A stretch of DNA of 64,000 bases from Odiellus spinosus (taxonomy: Eukaryota > Arthropoda > Arachnida > Opiliones > Phalangiidae). The translations under genes were made by a program, and so were the position numbers. Under the pieces are notes generated by a model. The model searched no databases and was not told the DNA's origin. It saw only the letters and a list, made by a program, of their open reading frames with translations. Shown here in pieces: positions 13,096 to 24,748 of this stretch. Positions within the stretch are counted from its first letter, which is position 1; each line of letters starts with the position of its first letter. The stretch covers positions 7,979,907 to 8,043,906 of the forward strand of contig OY987234.1 in the NCBI GenBank assembly GCA_963920705.1, written 5' to 3'.

Positions 13096-16000
13096 TCATT
13101 GTGTTGGTTCGTAACGATCTGGTCTTGCTAGCAGACGTCCGTATGACGATCTCACAGGGAATGGAGGTGGTGTTGGTGGTCTGCATGCGCCTGGTGGTCC
13201 ATGTTTATGGCCTGGAGTTCGAGATTTAGATCTTTCTTGCTGCAGTTGCTTGCTGCCATTCTGTTTCACAGTGGGCAGTGCTTCCACTTCTGTTCCCGTA
13301 GTTGGGGTCGTTAATTGACTCACATTGTTGTTTCGAGACGCGAGGCTGGGTGTATGCGGGTTATTTCTTTGGTAAGTCGTTTTGTGCCGTAGGTCTATTT
13401 GTACATTTTCCTGGACGTCGATCGGTTGATCTTCATTTGAATTTCCATGGCCATTGTCAGGTTTTGATCCATATGTGATTATTCGTGCGGGTCTCTCATA
13501 TGTCGTATACGTGTTCCGAGGCTTGTCTTTTGGAATTGATTTGCTGTTGTTGGCCATTTGTGCTGGATGGAGTGGCACGTTTCGTTGTCTCAAGTGAACC
13601 CTCGTTCGTCGCAACCTTTTGTTCTCGTCGTTCAATATCCAATAAGAGTCTGGCGTGTCTGCATAGTGTGTTATTCTTGCAGGTTTCCATTTCCGTGTGT
13701 CCGTTTGGTACCAGACCTTGTCCCCTTGTTTTAGTGGAGTTAATAGCTTTTGTGGACGTTTCATCGATTGGTCAATCATCTGTTTCTGCCGTTGATGTAA
13801 TGCCGCTGTAATTTGTTTTGTCGGGTAGTTCGGTTTGAGCAGTTTTGTATTGTTGGTAAGTGGAGTACGCAGCTTCCGACCCATAAGCATTTCCGCTGGT
13901 GTTAGGAGGTTTGCCAAGGGAGTAGAGTGATATTCCAACAGGATGTGGTTAATGTCTTTTCCGTCGGTTTGGGCCTTTGTCATGAAATTCTTGAGTGTTT
14001 GAACCATCCGTTCTGCTAACCCATTACTCTGTGGATGGTAAGGACTTGCGGTGACCTGTTTAACACCCCAGTTTTGGAGGAAGGTTGTTAGCATGTATGA
14101 TGTAAACGGTGGGCCGTTGTCGGATATGAGCGTTTGAGGTATTCCGTGTCGGGCGAATTGCGCAGCCATGAATTTTATTACGGACTCCGCGTTTGTTGTG
14201 GAAAGTTGTTGTACTTCAACAAACTTTGAGTAGTAGTCAATCATCAGGATGTAGTTTTTCGAATTCCACTTGAATAAATCAGTTCCAAGGGTTTGCCATG
14301 GGAGACCTGGAACTTCCATGGGGCGCAACGGGAGGCTGGTGTTTGCCGCATCTCGTTGTCGACATGATGAGCAGGTTCTAATGTAGTTGGTGATATCAGT
14401 GGACATCCCAGGCCAATATACGTGTAGCCGCGCTTTGCTGAGACACGCAGATACACCCTGATGAATCCCATGAATCTGTGTCATGATGTCTTTCCGTTGT
14501 GTAAGAGGGATGATTAGTCTATCGCCTCTGTATGCCAAACCCTGATGTTCATGAATTTCTTCTTGCAGTGCCCAATAGGCTCGTACCGTCGGTGATTTTA
14601 TTGCAGAGCTGCGTGTGGGCCAGCCATGTCGTACATATTCCAGAACATGCTGTAGGTCGTGATCGGCTGCGGTGGTTTCTTGCATTATCTGCTTGCGGTC
14701 CTCGGATAGTGCTACCATAGAATAGATCGTGGCTGTCGGACCTTCCATGAAGTCTGTGTTCATTGTTATTTTGTGACTTGGTGCGCGCGATAAAGTGTCT
14801 GCGATATATAACCTGGTACCGGGAACATATATCAACGTCGGGTCATACCGTGCTAATCTCAATGTTAGTCGTTGCAGACGTGGTGATAATAAATAGAAGG
14901 GTTTTCGGATGATTGCTAGCAATGGTTTGTGGTCGGTTTGCACGGTTACTGGTCCAGTGGCTATAAAGTAGTTGAAGTGTTCGCATGCAAAGTATACCGC
15001 CAGCAACTCCTTCTCTATTTGCGCGTATCGTATTTGTGTGGGTGAAAAGGTCATCGACGCATACTCGACTGGCCTGCCCTCCTGTAGCAGGACTGCTCCA
15101 ATGCCATGCTGGCTGGCGTCTACTGATATAGTATTCGGCGCAGATGGGTTATAAAATGCCAGGACCGGGGCGGTTGATATTGCCATCTTCATGTCATCAT
15201 ACGCTGCTTGCGCAATAGCGTCCCAGTGAAATATAACATTTTGTTTCATCAATGCCCGTAATGGAGCGGCTCTTTCCGAATATGCTGGTATGAATTTGGA
15301 CAGGAAGTTGATCATGCCCAGAAATCTGAGCAACGCTGGCTTGTCCGGAGGTGGCGGTAGGTCTAGAATGATCCTGATTTTTGCTGGGTCCGTTGCTATT
15401 CCGCTTGGAGTGATTATATTGCCCAGATACACTATTCGTTGGACGGCAAGCTGCATCTTCTTCGAATTGAATTTTAGGCCCACCCTTCGAGAGCGTTCAA
15501 GTACTTGGTAGAGCGTTTTTAGATGATCTTCGTTGTTTTTGCCGTGTATTAAGAAATCATCGGTTGAGATGTGCTTGTTTCCAATTCCCGCGAATGTTTC
15601 ATTCATGATACGCTGACAGTACTCCGATGCGGTCGCGATCCCAAATGGAAGTCTTGTGAACCGGTATTTGCCAAAGGGAGTGGCAAACGTGCAGAGATAC
15701 GAGCTTTTCGTTGTTAATTCGATCTGCCAAAAGGCGGATTTTACGTCTAGTACGGAGAAGACTGTTGCGCCTGTCAGTTCGGCAAAGATCTCTTGTGCCG
15801 TTGGCATTGGATAATTCTCTCTCCTGATGGCCTTATTTAAATTTCGAGGATCCAAGCATATCCTTAAGGCTGGTTCAGGTCTCGTTCCTGCTTCTCGCGC
15901 TATCTCCGTTTTCCTGACGACTACCATTGGGTGTACCCAATCCGTGGCTTCTGTAACGGGCACGATGACACCTGCTGCTTCCATTTTCTGCAATTCCGCT

Positions 16001-17637
16001 TGTACCCGACTACGTAGCTGTATTGGGATCTTCCGGGCATTGACAATAGTGGGCATGGCACCAGGTTTTAGTTTTATTTCATAGTGTCCTGGAAGCTTAC
16101 CAACAGTGTCGAACACATCCGCGTAATGTGCAACGAGGGCCTGCGGTGACATTTGGCGCAACGCCGTAGGAATTGTTAAAGTGTGGATTTTGCGTGGAGC
16201 CGTGTATCGCAGGTCCCTTGGTGTGACAGCTTTATTTTCGCAGAGGTTGTTTGGTAGACGAGCTATGAGTCCTAGTCGGCGTGATGCTTCTCCTCCAATG
16301 ATGGGTATTCTGTAATTTGATGTGACATAGAACGTTAATGGTATCGTGGTCATCGTGGACGAACAGAAGACCTGTATCATTCCTCTCGTATCAACTGAAT
16401 GTCCGGAATAGGCTTTTATCGTGTGAGTTGGGGCACTAAGCGGTGGTGGATTGGCCATTTCCTTGTAGATGTATTCCGGAATAACATTTACTTGAGAGCC
16501 TGTGTCAATTTTGAATATGTACTCTTGGTCGTAGAGTTTGAGCGGGGCCTTCCAAGTATGTTCCTGATTCCATGCTGTATGTTCGTCTGGTATCGTTGAG
16601 TATAGCGTTAGAGAGTTAAGGTATAAATAGTCCGAGTCGTTATCCATTATGGTGGAGATCTGAGGTTGAGCGTAAGGGACCGTCTCAAGTTGCTCGTGAT
16701 GCTCAGTATATGGTAGGTACGTTTCGAGAGTGTTGATCGCGCGACATACTTTGGCCCAGTGGTTCGGGCCCCCACAGGCGCGGCAGGTAGATCCCCTAGC
16801 TGGACATGATTGAGAGTGGTGAAGGTGCCCACACCTGTTGCATGGTGGAGTAGGACCCCCGAATCGTGCATGCGTTGGCATCGTGGAAAGAGATCTGGCT
16901 CTAGGTCGGAAACCGTGTTCTGTGTTTGCTGCTCGGTTGTGTGTACCTCGTGATCGAGTTCGGTTGAAAGAAGAGCTTGGTCTCTGAAACGGGCGCGTAT
17001 GTGAGTAATCACGTCCGGGACGTCGGTTTGAATTAGCCATGATCGCATCGACAGTGATTGGTGGGGAGTCTGATGCCGTGAATGCTGATTTCGTTGGATT
17101 CATTAGCTGGGCCTGCGCTGTGGATGTTTCTTCCGCTTGGGCTATCGTTATTGCATCGGGGAGCTTCAGGTCATTTATTTTCAAAAGTAGGCGGCGGACT
17201 TCCGGATTGTTGGTTCCGACGGCTATTTGAGTGGCTATCAGCGAATTCTTCAACGTACCCAAATTGCAGCCCGTTGCCGTTGTCTGAAGCTGCATGAGGA
17301 AAGACTCGAACGATTGGTGTGGAGCTTGTTTGCTGGTGATGAGATTGTAGCGCGACATTGTAATGCTCTGGTACGGTTGGTAGAATGCGTCGAATGCTTT
17401 GTAAATAAGTTCCAGAGTGAGGTTCGCTTCTGGTACCGTGAACGAAAGGGTTTTATATATCCGGAGGCCTTCGATACCTATTACGTGTTTAAAAACGTTG
17501 ATTTGGTGCATGATGTCCTCCTGAGTGAGTTTAGTGGCGGCGGCGTAGAGTTGAAAGCGTTCTTTATACTCCGCCCATGCCTCAGCTGGTTTAGATCCGG
17601 GCGTAAAGACGTCTGGGCTTTTAAAAGATGTCGTCAT
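13096..17637 (-). CDS. Gag-Pol polyprotein of Ty3/Gypsy-type retrotransposon
   Basis: A 1,513-residue single frame carrying all replication functions of the LTR element. I start at the ATG at 17637 (MTTSFKSP); the frame is open further upstream but has no ATG there. Gag occupies residues 1-300, with two zinc knuckles at about 266-298; the second is a canonical CX2CX4HX4C. The protease has DTG at 378-380. RT shows LDVKSAFWQ near 640 and the catalytic STDD at 691-694, where many relatives have YXDD. RNase H spans about 840-950 (ISVDASQHG, QTDHKPL). Integrase has an N-terminal zinc-binding region at about 1055-1092 ending CSSC, and a DD35E core of D1120, D1173 and E1209. No frameshift or stop is seen. 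Gag and Pol are fused with no visible frameshift site, so their ratio must be set by processing or another mechanism. Confidence 0.95.
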   Translation of the reverse strand: MTTSFKSPDVFTPGSKPAEAWAEYKERFQLYAAATKLTQEDIMHQINVFKHVIGIEGLRIYKTLSFTVPEANLTLELIYKAFDAFYQPYQSITMSRYNLITSKQAPHQSFESFLMQLQTTATGCNLGTLKNSLIATQIAVGTNNPEVRRLLLKINDLKLPDAITIAQAEETSTAQAQLMNPTKSAFTASDSPPITVDAIMANSNRRPGRDYSHTRPFQRPSSSFNRTRSRGTHNRAANTEHGFRPRARSLSTMPTHARFGGPTPPCNRCGHLHHSQSCPARGSTCRACGGPNHWAKVCRAINTLETYLPYTEHHEQLETVPYAQPQISTIMDNDSDYLYLNSLTLYSTIPDEHTAWNQEHTWKAPLKLYDQEYIFKIDTGSQVNVIPEYIYKEMANPPPLSAPTHTIKAYSGHSVDTRGMIQVFCSSTMTTIPLTFYVTSNYRIPIIGGEASRRLGLIARLPNNLCENKAVTPRDLRYTAPRKIHTLTIPTALRQMSPQALVAHYADVFDTVGKLPGHYEIKLKPGAMPTIVNARKIPIQLRSRVQAELQKMEAAGVIVPVTEATDWVHPMVVVRKTEIAREAGTRPEPALRICLDPRNLNKAIRRENYPMPTAQEIFAELTGATVFSVLDVKSAFWQIELTTKSSYLCTFATPFGKYRFTRLPFGIATASEYCQRIMNETFAGIGNKHISTDDFLIHGKNNEDHLKTLYQVLERSRRVGLKFNSKKMQLAVQRIVYLGNIITPSGIATDPAKIRIILDLPPPPDKPALLRFLGMINFLSKFIPAYSERAAPLRALMKQNVIFHWDAIAQAAYDDMKMAISTAPVLAFYNPSAPNTISVDASQHGIGAVLLQEGRPVEYASMTFSPTQIRYAQIEKELLAVYFACEHFNYFIATGPVTVQTDHKPLLAIIRKPFYLLSPRLQRLTLRLARYDPTLIYVPGTRLYIADTLSRAPSHKITMNTDFMEGPTATIYSMVALSEDRKQIMQETTAADHDLQHVLEYVRHGWPTRSSAIKSPTVRAYWALQEEIHEHQGLAYRGDRLIIPLTQRKDIMTQIHGIHQGVSACLSKARLHVYWPGMSTDITNYIRTCSSCRQRDAANTSLPLRPMEVPGLPWQTLGTDLFKWNSKNYILMIDYYSKFVEVQQLSTTNAESVIKFMAAQFARHGIPQTLISDNGPPFTSYMLTTFLQNWGVKQVTASPYHPQSNGLAERMVQTLKNFMTKAQTDGKDINHILLEYHSTPLANLLTPAEMLMGRKLRTPLTNNTKLLKPNYPTKQITAALHQRQKQMIDQSMKRPQKLLTPLKQGDKVWYQTDTRKWKPARITHYADTPDSYWILNDENKRLRRTRVHLRQRNVPLHPAQMANNSKSIPKDKPRNTYTTYERPARIITYGSKPDNGHGNSNEDQPIDVQENVQIDLRHKTTYQRNNPHTPSLASRNNNVSQLTTPTTGTEVEALPTVKQNGSKQLQQERSKSRTPGHKHGPPGACRPPTPPPFPVRSSYGRLLARPDRYEPTQ

Positions 17638-17730
17638 TGCTGCTGTCGTTGTACACGTCGTTTGTAATCCGTTTTCAGTTTGATTGAACTTCGTTTGTAG
17701 TAAAAGGAGAACAATCCGTTGATTTAGTTT

Positions 17731-17748
17731 CACGCACTTCTGGCACCA
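17731..17748 (-). other. Primer-binding site next to 5' LTR
   Basis: Directly inside the 5' LTR the minus strand reads TGGTGCCAGAAGTGCGTG. TGG at this position is the expected complement of a tRNA CCA end. I cannot assign the tRNA with confidence. Confidence 0.65.
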
Positions 17749-17974
17749 TGTTGTAGTTTGTTTTAAGATAGTTTAATCCATTTGTACTCAATTAATAACT
17801 ACGTCTTTATTGCCGCTTTCTCCGATGAGTTTACAATCACTAATGACTACTATTAGTCTGGTAGGTCGAAGGTCAGCTTCTATCAGGGAGGGGGAGGTAT
17901 AAATAGAACTTTAGATTGTTTATCTTTGTCTCCCTTATCTTATCTGACCTACGCCTAGCCAGACCTATACAACA
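17749..17974 (-). repeat. LTR (5' LTR in element sense)
   Basis: 226 bp, TG...CA, no difference from 12737-12962 found by eye. Transcription of the element would start here on the minus strand. The AATAAA signal copy lies at 17806-17811. Confidence 0.95.
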
Positions 17975-18555
17975 CTGTCATTTTAGTATTATTACTCCAT
18001 TATATTCCTACCATTTTAGTATATTACTCCATTATTATTCTACTATTTAAGTGTTATTTCTCCATTATTTTGCTATCATTTTAGTGTTATTTCTCCATTA
18101 TTTTTCTACCATTTTAGTGTGATTTTCTCTGGTATTTTTGTATCATTTTAATGTTATTTCTCCGGTATTTTCCTATCATTTTAGTGTGATTTTTCTCCGG
18201 TATTTTAATATCATTTTAGTGTGATTTTTCTCCTGTATTTTAGTATCATGTTAAGTGTTATTTCTCCGGTATTTTAGTATCATGTTAAGTGTTATTTCTC
18301 CGGTATTTTCCTATCATTTTAGTGTGATTTTTCTCCGATATTTTATATCATTTTAGTGTGATTTTTCTCCGATATTATCATATCATTTTAGTGTGATTTT
18401 TCTCCGATATTTTATATCATTTTAGTGTGATTTTTCTCCGATATTATCATATCATTTTAGTGTGATTTTTCTCCGATATTTTCAAATCATTTGAGTGTTA
18501 TATCTACTATATATTTTTCCTATAATTTTAGTGTTATTGTTCCTATAATTCATCT
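17975..18555. repeat. Minisatellite (right part)
   Basis: About 18 diverged copies of a ~30-33-bp unit built around CATTTTAGTGTGATTTTTCT and CCG(G/A)TATTTT. It continues the array at 12659-12736. Higher-order duplication is visible at 18340-18480, where TTTATATCATT and TATCATATCATT variants alternate. Confidence 0.9.
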
Positions 18556-21500
18556 GTGAATTTACCATTTTCCCTATAAAAAATTCAATGCATTTCCCTG
18601 GGCGATAAGGCTGCATTCTCTAAGGAGCGTAAAGCTGAAAATTTCCCTATCCAAGACATGGTTAAATTCCCAGCTTTCCTCTCCGTTGCGAGAATCAAGC
18701 TTAAGGTAGAAAAGCTTGTCTCTATGTCTGAAATCCACTGGGCGCCTTCAACCCTGAAAATTAATGTTTTAAGGTTCAGTGGGAAGAACAACTCCTCGAA
18801 GGCGAAGGGGGAGGGTGGTTGTTGAAATTAAGAATTTAAAAGCGAAACAATTATTGCAAACTCTAGGGCTTCTAATTTAGTCCGCGCTCTGTTTAGAAGA
18901 TGAGCTTTAACTATTAATATTCTAATTTAGGATCCCCGGAAAAAATACTTTCAACACCGTAAACAAGTTGAAACGCGTGCGCTTTTTGGTCCGTGTTCTT
19001 ATTAATTCAAAATGCATTTAGTTTTTAGCGAAAACGTATTATTTAGTAAACCTATTTTAAGCTTAATCAATTTTAATTCGTGGTACTTGCGTGGAAAAGC
19101 CGTCTAAAACCTCCGTTAAATGTAATTTATAATAGGGAATTAAGAGATGAAAGCATCTCTTATAGCTGAATCGGATAATGAATAACTAAGATATTTTAAT
19201 CTCGGATAAATTGTTTGTTAATATAAAACCACAAATTATATATAAACAGACGCGTATGAAATGGATACGAATTATTCGGAGATAAGTTTTAAACTTGATT
19301 AATAAACAAATTACGCGTTTATTCAAACGGATAACTCGAAGATAAAAATTTAACGTTTCTCGAAATCCTTTTAGAATGAAATATAATAATTATATTTTAA
19401 TCTAAGTTGATAGGAATCGACTAAATTACTACGTTCTTTAGTTTCGAGATCTCAATTTGGCTTAAAATCTACGAAGAAACTCGAGTTTCAAATACGTTAA
19501 CTCGAATAATAAATGGATATTTTTCGCAAACGGATAATATCTATTCGATTATCAAAAGTTAACCGTAAATGAAAACTGCGATTGATTCTGAATAAAATCT
19601 TAGGATCTGTTTGTTTTATCTAAGTTAACGAAACGATGTAAGAAGGAAGAGAATTATAGGAAGAATATTTCATTAGGTAATAGACTCACTCTCTAGTTTT
19701 ACGCGCGTTGTTTCGTTTTAGTCAAATAAATGAAAAAGTAAAATTATGGATTTTTCGTTATTTTAGCCGCTTAATTGTGTTATTAAACTGGAGTTTAGTT
19801 TCTGAACTAAAACAAAAACAGTGTACGTGGCGCGACATTGCGTTGCAAAAATATCACGCTATCTTAATATGGTTTTGTTTTCAAATTATGAAATGTAGTT
19901 TTGCGCGTGAATTTAGGTAACTTTAAAGGCTGTCTTTATGATCATTATTTGGTTTGTATTCAGAATTTTATTCCATTTAAAACACGCAAAATTTTGTTTT
20001 GTTTGTTGGTTAGTTCATAAAGGGATTGATTAGGAACTACGGTTTTAAAGGGTCTGGTTGGTTCTTCCCAACTCTGTATTGAATAAAACTATTTTTAACA
20101 TATTATCAAAAGTAAATATGAAATTTTACATAAATATATTATTTTGATATTACGAATTCCGCGCCCCTTTTTATAATTTATATAAAGACAAATCGTTTTT
20201 GTTACTTTTTTTGTAAACCTTTGACACTACACTAATGTTTTTTATTTTTTCGCAAAAAAAAAAAACGGTAAAATTTAAAACAATGAAAAATGAGGAAAAA
20301 GGCGGAAAAACGATTTATTCCAAATAATATCAAAAGGCAGTGGCTGGGTTTTTTTCTCCCCAACTCAGTATATATCGTCACTATCCAAAATCCGTCGTTA
20401 CTCGTCCTCTCGGCACCTTAAATATTAGCTTTAAACGCACGCTCCGTAATACTGAACGGTAATAACATCATATACGAATATATAAGGTTAAAATTGAAGA
20501 TTGGTGATCTCGGTATGTTAAATAGGTTCAGAAATAAACAGGCGTGTCGTGTCAATGTCAATTTATCATTTTTATTTTCGTTCGTATATCGTGACGTTTT
20601 GTGTCCAATTTAGAATGTTTTCTCTCTCTCTTCGCTTACGTATGTAACAGAAGCATATAAGAACCGTAGTACAAATGCTGGCCCTTTCCTAAGAAATTTC
20701 GGGCACCTTCAGTAGAGGTCGGCTTTTGAATAACATAATTCTGATTATGTTTTATATATCCACAGAAAATCTATGTAGTATATGTCTTGATACGTTAACT
20801 GATTATCCAATCATATGTGGCTTATTTAGTCCAAAAGCCGATCTATCTTTAACTGTAGTAAAAGTGATGACGTTACTGATTACCTATTTATCATTACCAA
20901 AGGCTATCGTAATCATTACGATGCGGTCACTCTTCCAAAAGCGCGGAGTTTCTTCTCCCTACTTCCATTGTCCTCCAATACCTTTCCCGAATTATATAGT
21001 AAATTGTGTACTTCAAGTATCATACGCTTTTGTATATACTAATATAGCTTGCCTTATTTGCATAATTTTGTTTCGCTGTTTGAACGCGGAGGTTGAATTC
21101 GAGAAAATGTTCTTTTAGGCAAACTTTTTTTCTTCGCATTCGCCGCGAAAACAGCAAAATAAACCGAAATTGATCGTTTATAATATAAATTCGTATTTTT
21201 CATAAGTAAAAGTTTAGGAAATAATAAATTATATTCCAACCCCGATCATTTTCGATATTAATTCGATATATTATCCATTTTCTTTTTTTTTTTCTTTTTG
21301 TGTCTAAACTTTTCTCTTTCGCGAGTTGGAAAAATATAATCGGGTGCGCTTTGTTTTCTCCTCCTTTTTTGTATTTGTAATTTCTTTTCTTCTTTTATAA
21401 GTCGAGCTAAATTTTTGATTTTGCATAAAGAAGTTGTTAGATAATCTAAATATTAACTTTCAAAAGTTGTATTTGTATTATAAGAGAATATAAGAAATCC

Positions 21501-22088
21501 CGATTTTTGCCGGCACCTCATTTGCATATTGCGCTAATAATTCGATAATATTGGGTGTATATACTTTCTATTTCGTATTATAAATTGTCGTTAAATGCCG
21601 CCTTTTTCTTTTATGGCGCTTTATTTCCAAATATTTTCCAAATTCGCGAACCAACCCACTTTAAAGAGATGGTGAAATACCAAGTTTGTTTAATAAATCT
21701 ATCAATTATCGAATAATTTCTCGAGAACTAACTCTGACGAACTTAATATTCAAGGTTCATTGTTAAGATAGATATAGATAGAAATATAATATTATTTAGT
21801 CTTTTGATCAGATGTGAAATCCATAAATTTATTCTGATTGGTCGTGTAGGTTCTTTACCTAAAATAATCTTCAAATATTATTTCTTCCAAGAGTTATATT
21901 GAAACTATCAAGGAATGATATATATTATTTTAATTTAGTAAGGATGGACATTTTTTTATAATTTATTGATTGTAGAGTTAAGTTTATATCAAATCTTTCA
22001 ATATTAAATTTAAAACTATTAACTATAATTAAAAAAATAATAACAATACCATTACCATAATAACTTTACTGGTTTGACTCGAATCTAA
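18556..22088. other. AT-rich DNA without recognisable genes
   Basis: Only short, unrecognised ORFs occur, for example 130 codons at 20726-21118, with no splice or family support. Nothing structured was seen beyond simple A/T runs. Confidence 0.55.
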
Positions 22089-22090
22089 TA

Positions 22091-22483
22091 ACGAGTGGTT
22101 TTTATCGATTCCTTATCGTTTAAATATATATAATCCACCAATAAAAAGTTTACAAAACAAATATTAAATTAGAAATAAATTTAAAATTTACATTTAAAAT
22201 AGACTTAGCGGGATTCATGGAGATCCTGAATTGCCTTCGTGTAAGGTCTAGCGACCAATGAGCAAAGGCCCGTCGTTCACGCGAGATCTTCACGAGACTT
22301 ACAATCGAATTCGATTGGTCGCTAGACCTTATACGCGAGGAAATAAGGATCTCCATGAATTCCGCCAAGCCTATTTTCCGGGTAAGTTTTAAATTTATTT
22401 ATATTTTAGTATTTATTCGTAATTTTTTTTACTAGTGGATTAGGCCTATTTAAACAATAAGGAATCGATAAAAAATCACTTGT
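22091..22483. mobile_element. MITE with TA duplication and nested hairpin, copy 1
   Basis: A non-coding 393-bp element flanked by TA (22089-22090 and 22484-22485). The terminal inverted repeats read ACGAGTGGTTTTTATCGATT on the left and, reverse-complemented from the right, ACAAGTGATTTTTTATCGAT. Homology continues through CCTTATCGTTTAAA. Inside is a second inverted repeat: GGAGATCCT/AGGATCTCC and GGTCTAGCGACCAAT/ATTGGTCGCTAGACC. A TA duplication suggests a Tc1/mariner-type mobiliser, which is inference. Confidence 0.75.
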
Positions 22484-23407
22484 TACGTTGCATTCTCCCT
22501 TTAAATAAATCTGACTCCGACTATAATTTAATTAATATTAAAATATTTTTTCCACGAGAAGTTCTTATAAGTACTTAACAAAAAACTTTATTAAATTAAT
22601 TTCGGAGTCAATTAATCCATCATTAGGTCATTCTCTCCTGACCTGATTATGTAGTAATTAGCTCAGAAACATTGTCTTTCTATTAAGTACTTGCAGTGAC
22701 TTCTTGTGAAAAATGTAAATATACGCATACAATCTGCCATAGAAAATATTATGAATTAATTTAAATAATTGAATATCTTAAAATTGCGTTTTCTTTTTCC
22801 AAGGGGGATTTACTCTCCCTTTAAAATATTAATTATTAAAAATAGGAGTTTATTTAAATGAATATATGTGGAATTGGTGACCCGCCTGCCCCAGGCGGTT
22901 TAGGGGGTTTTATCTTTCATTTAGATTTTATCATTTTAAATAAAAAATGAAGCGATCTCTGCAGTTATCATAAATGGGGGACCTTTTTTTCTCTCTTTAG
23001 ATAAATACCGTATATTGCTTAATATATAATTCTATGAAAGTTTAATGCGGGGTGATGGGCCGCGTTTATTCTCGGTAGTGTTTACTCAACGTGCATGTCG
23101 AAATTTTTGCAGCCTTTTTTGTTAATAGAGATCTATAAGAATTGCTCCTCGCGATTTAAATCTCTTGAAATATTCAGATATTTCGTTTTGTTTGTCGCGG
23201 CTTTTGGATTTTTATGACTTTACCCATCCATATATTTTTTTAGGCCTTGGTTCTATTTGTCCAAGCTAATTCTGAACTCTTTCGGGGTTTAGATCATTTA
23301 AAGGGATAGTGGAATGTACTTAATAGAGGCGGATCAATAAGAAAAATGAATTATTACACTAGAATTATATATTTTGATAAGCCTTATTAAAGGAAGAATA
23401 CAACATA

Positions 23408-23727
23408 ACAAGTGATTTTTTTTTATCAATTCCTTGTTGTTTAAATAGCCATAATTCAACTCTAAAAAAGCTACACTAATATTAAACTATAGAATTAAAT
23501 TTAAAAATTAACATCAAAATAGGCTTAGCTTGATTTATGGAGGTCCTGAACTCCCTATATAAGGACTCGACACCAAAAGTCACCAATGACATTAATTGAT
23601 GGCCCTTATATGAGTAATGCCGCTAAGCCTAATTTAAATTAATTTCTAGTTTAATATTTGTTTGTAATTTTTTTACTCTTGGATTAGGGCTATTTAAACG
23701 ATAAGGAATCGATAAATAATCACTTGT
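23408..23727. mobile_element. MITE with TA duplication, copy 2
   Basis: A 320-bp relative of the element at 22091, flanked by TA (23406-23407 and 23728-23729). The termini are ACAAGTGATTTTTTTTTATC and the inverse of AATCACTTGT. The subterminal TTTAAATAGCC/GGCTATTTAAA repeat is conserved, while the internal hairpin is more decayed (GGAGGTCCTGAACTCC). A further half-copy, rich in matches to the right end, appears to lie at about 23860-23960. Confidence 0.75.
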
Positions 23728-24519
23728 TATTAGGTTGCATTCTCGTTTTAACTCTCGTGAAGACATATTAAGCTAGAAATCAATATTTAACTTACCCTAG
23801 GGTGTATGAAGTTTCCTATTTAGTTGTTTAGTATAAAAAAATATATTTCTAGTTTAACCTTTGGATTGTAAATTGTTTTTACTAGTAAATTAGGTTTATT
23901 TAATTTAAGATAATGAATCTATAGCTAATTACTCGTCGTTGTGCTTCATTATATCTTTAATTAGTCGTAGTTCGTCATCCTATCCACGCAGCTAAACAAC
24001 GTTTTACGATATAAAAATATTAAAAATACTTTTATGAAAAATTTCCTTTTTTCTCTTTATTTTTTATTTTTATTTTTCGTGGATCAGCTTTCCCTAGATC
24101 CGCTCGCGTAGAACGCGTCCCGTCTTTATTATCCTACATTTCCCCCTTTTGTTTACAGCTTTTTCCCGGACTTCCTTCGCTTCCTCCCACGCCCTTCCCC
24201 CTCCCCCCACAGGATTCTTTTCCTTCAATCGTTGGTTCGTTCTTCTTTCCCCGAAATGGGGGCGCATCCCCTCATCTCTTCGTCCGATTTATAGAAGCGT
24301 TGCTTTCATAACGACTATAGTAAAAGAAAAGGGGGAGGGGTATAGGTACGGTATCCAAAAACTAGATGAAACCAACACACACAACGCGCTTTTAAAGGGC
24401 GGATGAAGAGGAAAAAAGTGTTTTTTTTTATTTATTGATTATTCTTCTAAAAATAAGACGGAGTGTATACTTGTCTAAATTGTACGAGAAATTGGAAACC
24501 TGATTTTGGTATTAATTAA

Positions 24520-24748
24520 TTAAAAGGAGAACTTCCGACCAATCAAAAGACGCCACTGTTCCCTAGATGTAATAAAATCCCAGTGACACGTGAAACGCCA
24601 TTCACTCTTTGAATCGAACTCTAAATCTCATCATTGATTATTCTCACGCCCAGAATCACGCGCGTACGACAGCACGGGTCGCGGATATTTTTACTTTCGG
24701 CCAAAGGTACAAAAGCCCTTTTGAGTAGTTGAAGGTTCTCCTTTTAAT
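24520..24748. repeat. Inverted-repeat element, GGAGAACCT family, copy 1
   Basis: Left AAAAGGAGAACTTCCGACCA and right GAAGGTTCTCCTTTT form an inverted repeat; ATCAAAAGACGCC on the left pairs loosely with the right side. Non-coding. It matches 49429-49617 and 51662-51877. Similarity seems to extend ~100 bp to the left (TTTTGGTATTAATT here and TTTTGGTATTCAATT at 49416), so the true element may be longer. Confidence 0.55.

Larger units (their letters stand above)
12737..17974 (-). mobile_element. Ty3/Gypsy-type LTR retrotransposon, apparently intact
   Basis: A 5,238-bp element read on the minus strand, with 226-bp LTRs that look identical by eye. It has a TG...CA boundary, a primer-binding-site-like stretch next to the 5' LTR, an A-rich polypurine-like tract before the 3' LTR, and one uninterrupted Gag-Pol frame. 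The protease-RT-RNaseH-integrase order defines Ty3/Gypsy (Metaviridae). Short LTRs, paired zinc knuckles and a single fused frame suggest the Mag-like lineage, which is an inference. Identical LTRs and an exact 5-bp duplication mean recent insertion. The target was a minisatellite. Confidence 0.95.

Noticed and set aside
13485-17667. Plus-strand ORFs inside the retrotransposon
   Set aside because: Shadows of the minus-strand Gag-Pol frame.
20726-21118. 130-codon ORF as a possible membrane protein
   Set aside because: Hydrophobic and cysteine-rich by AT-rich composition only; no domain, splice or promoter support.
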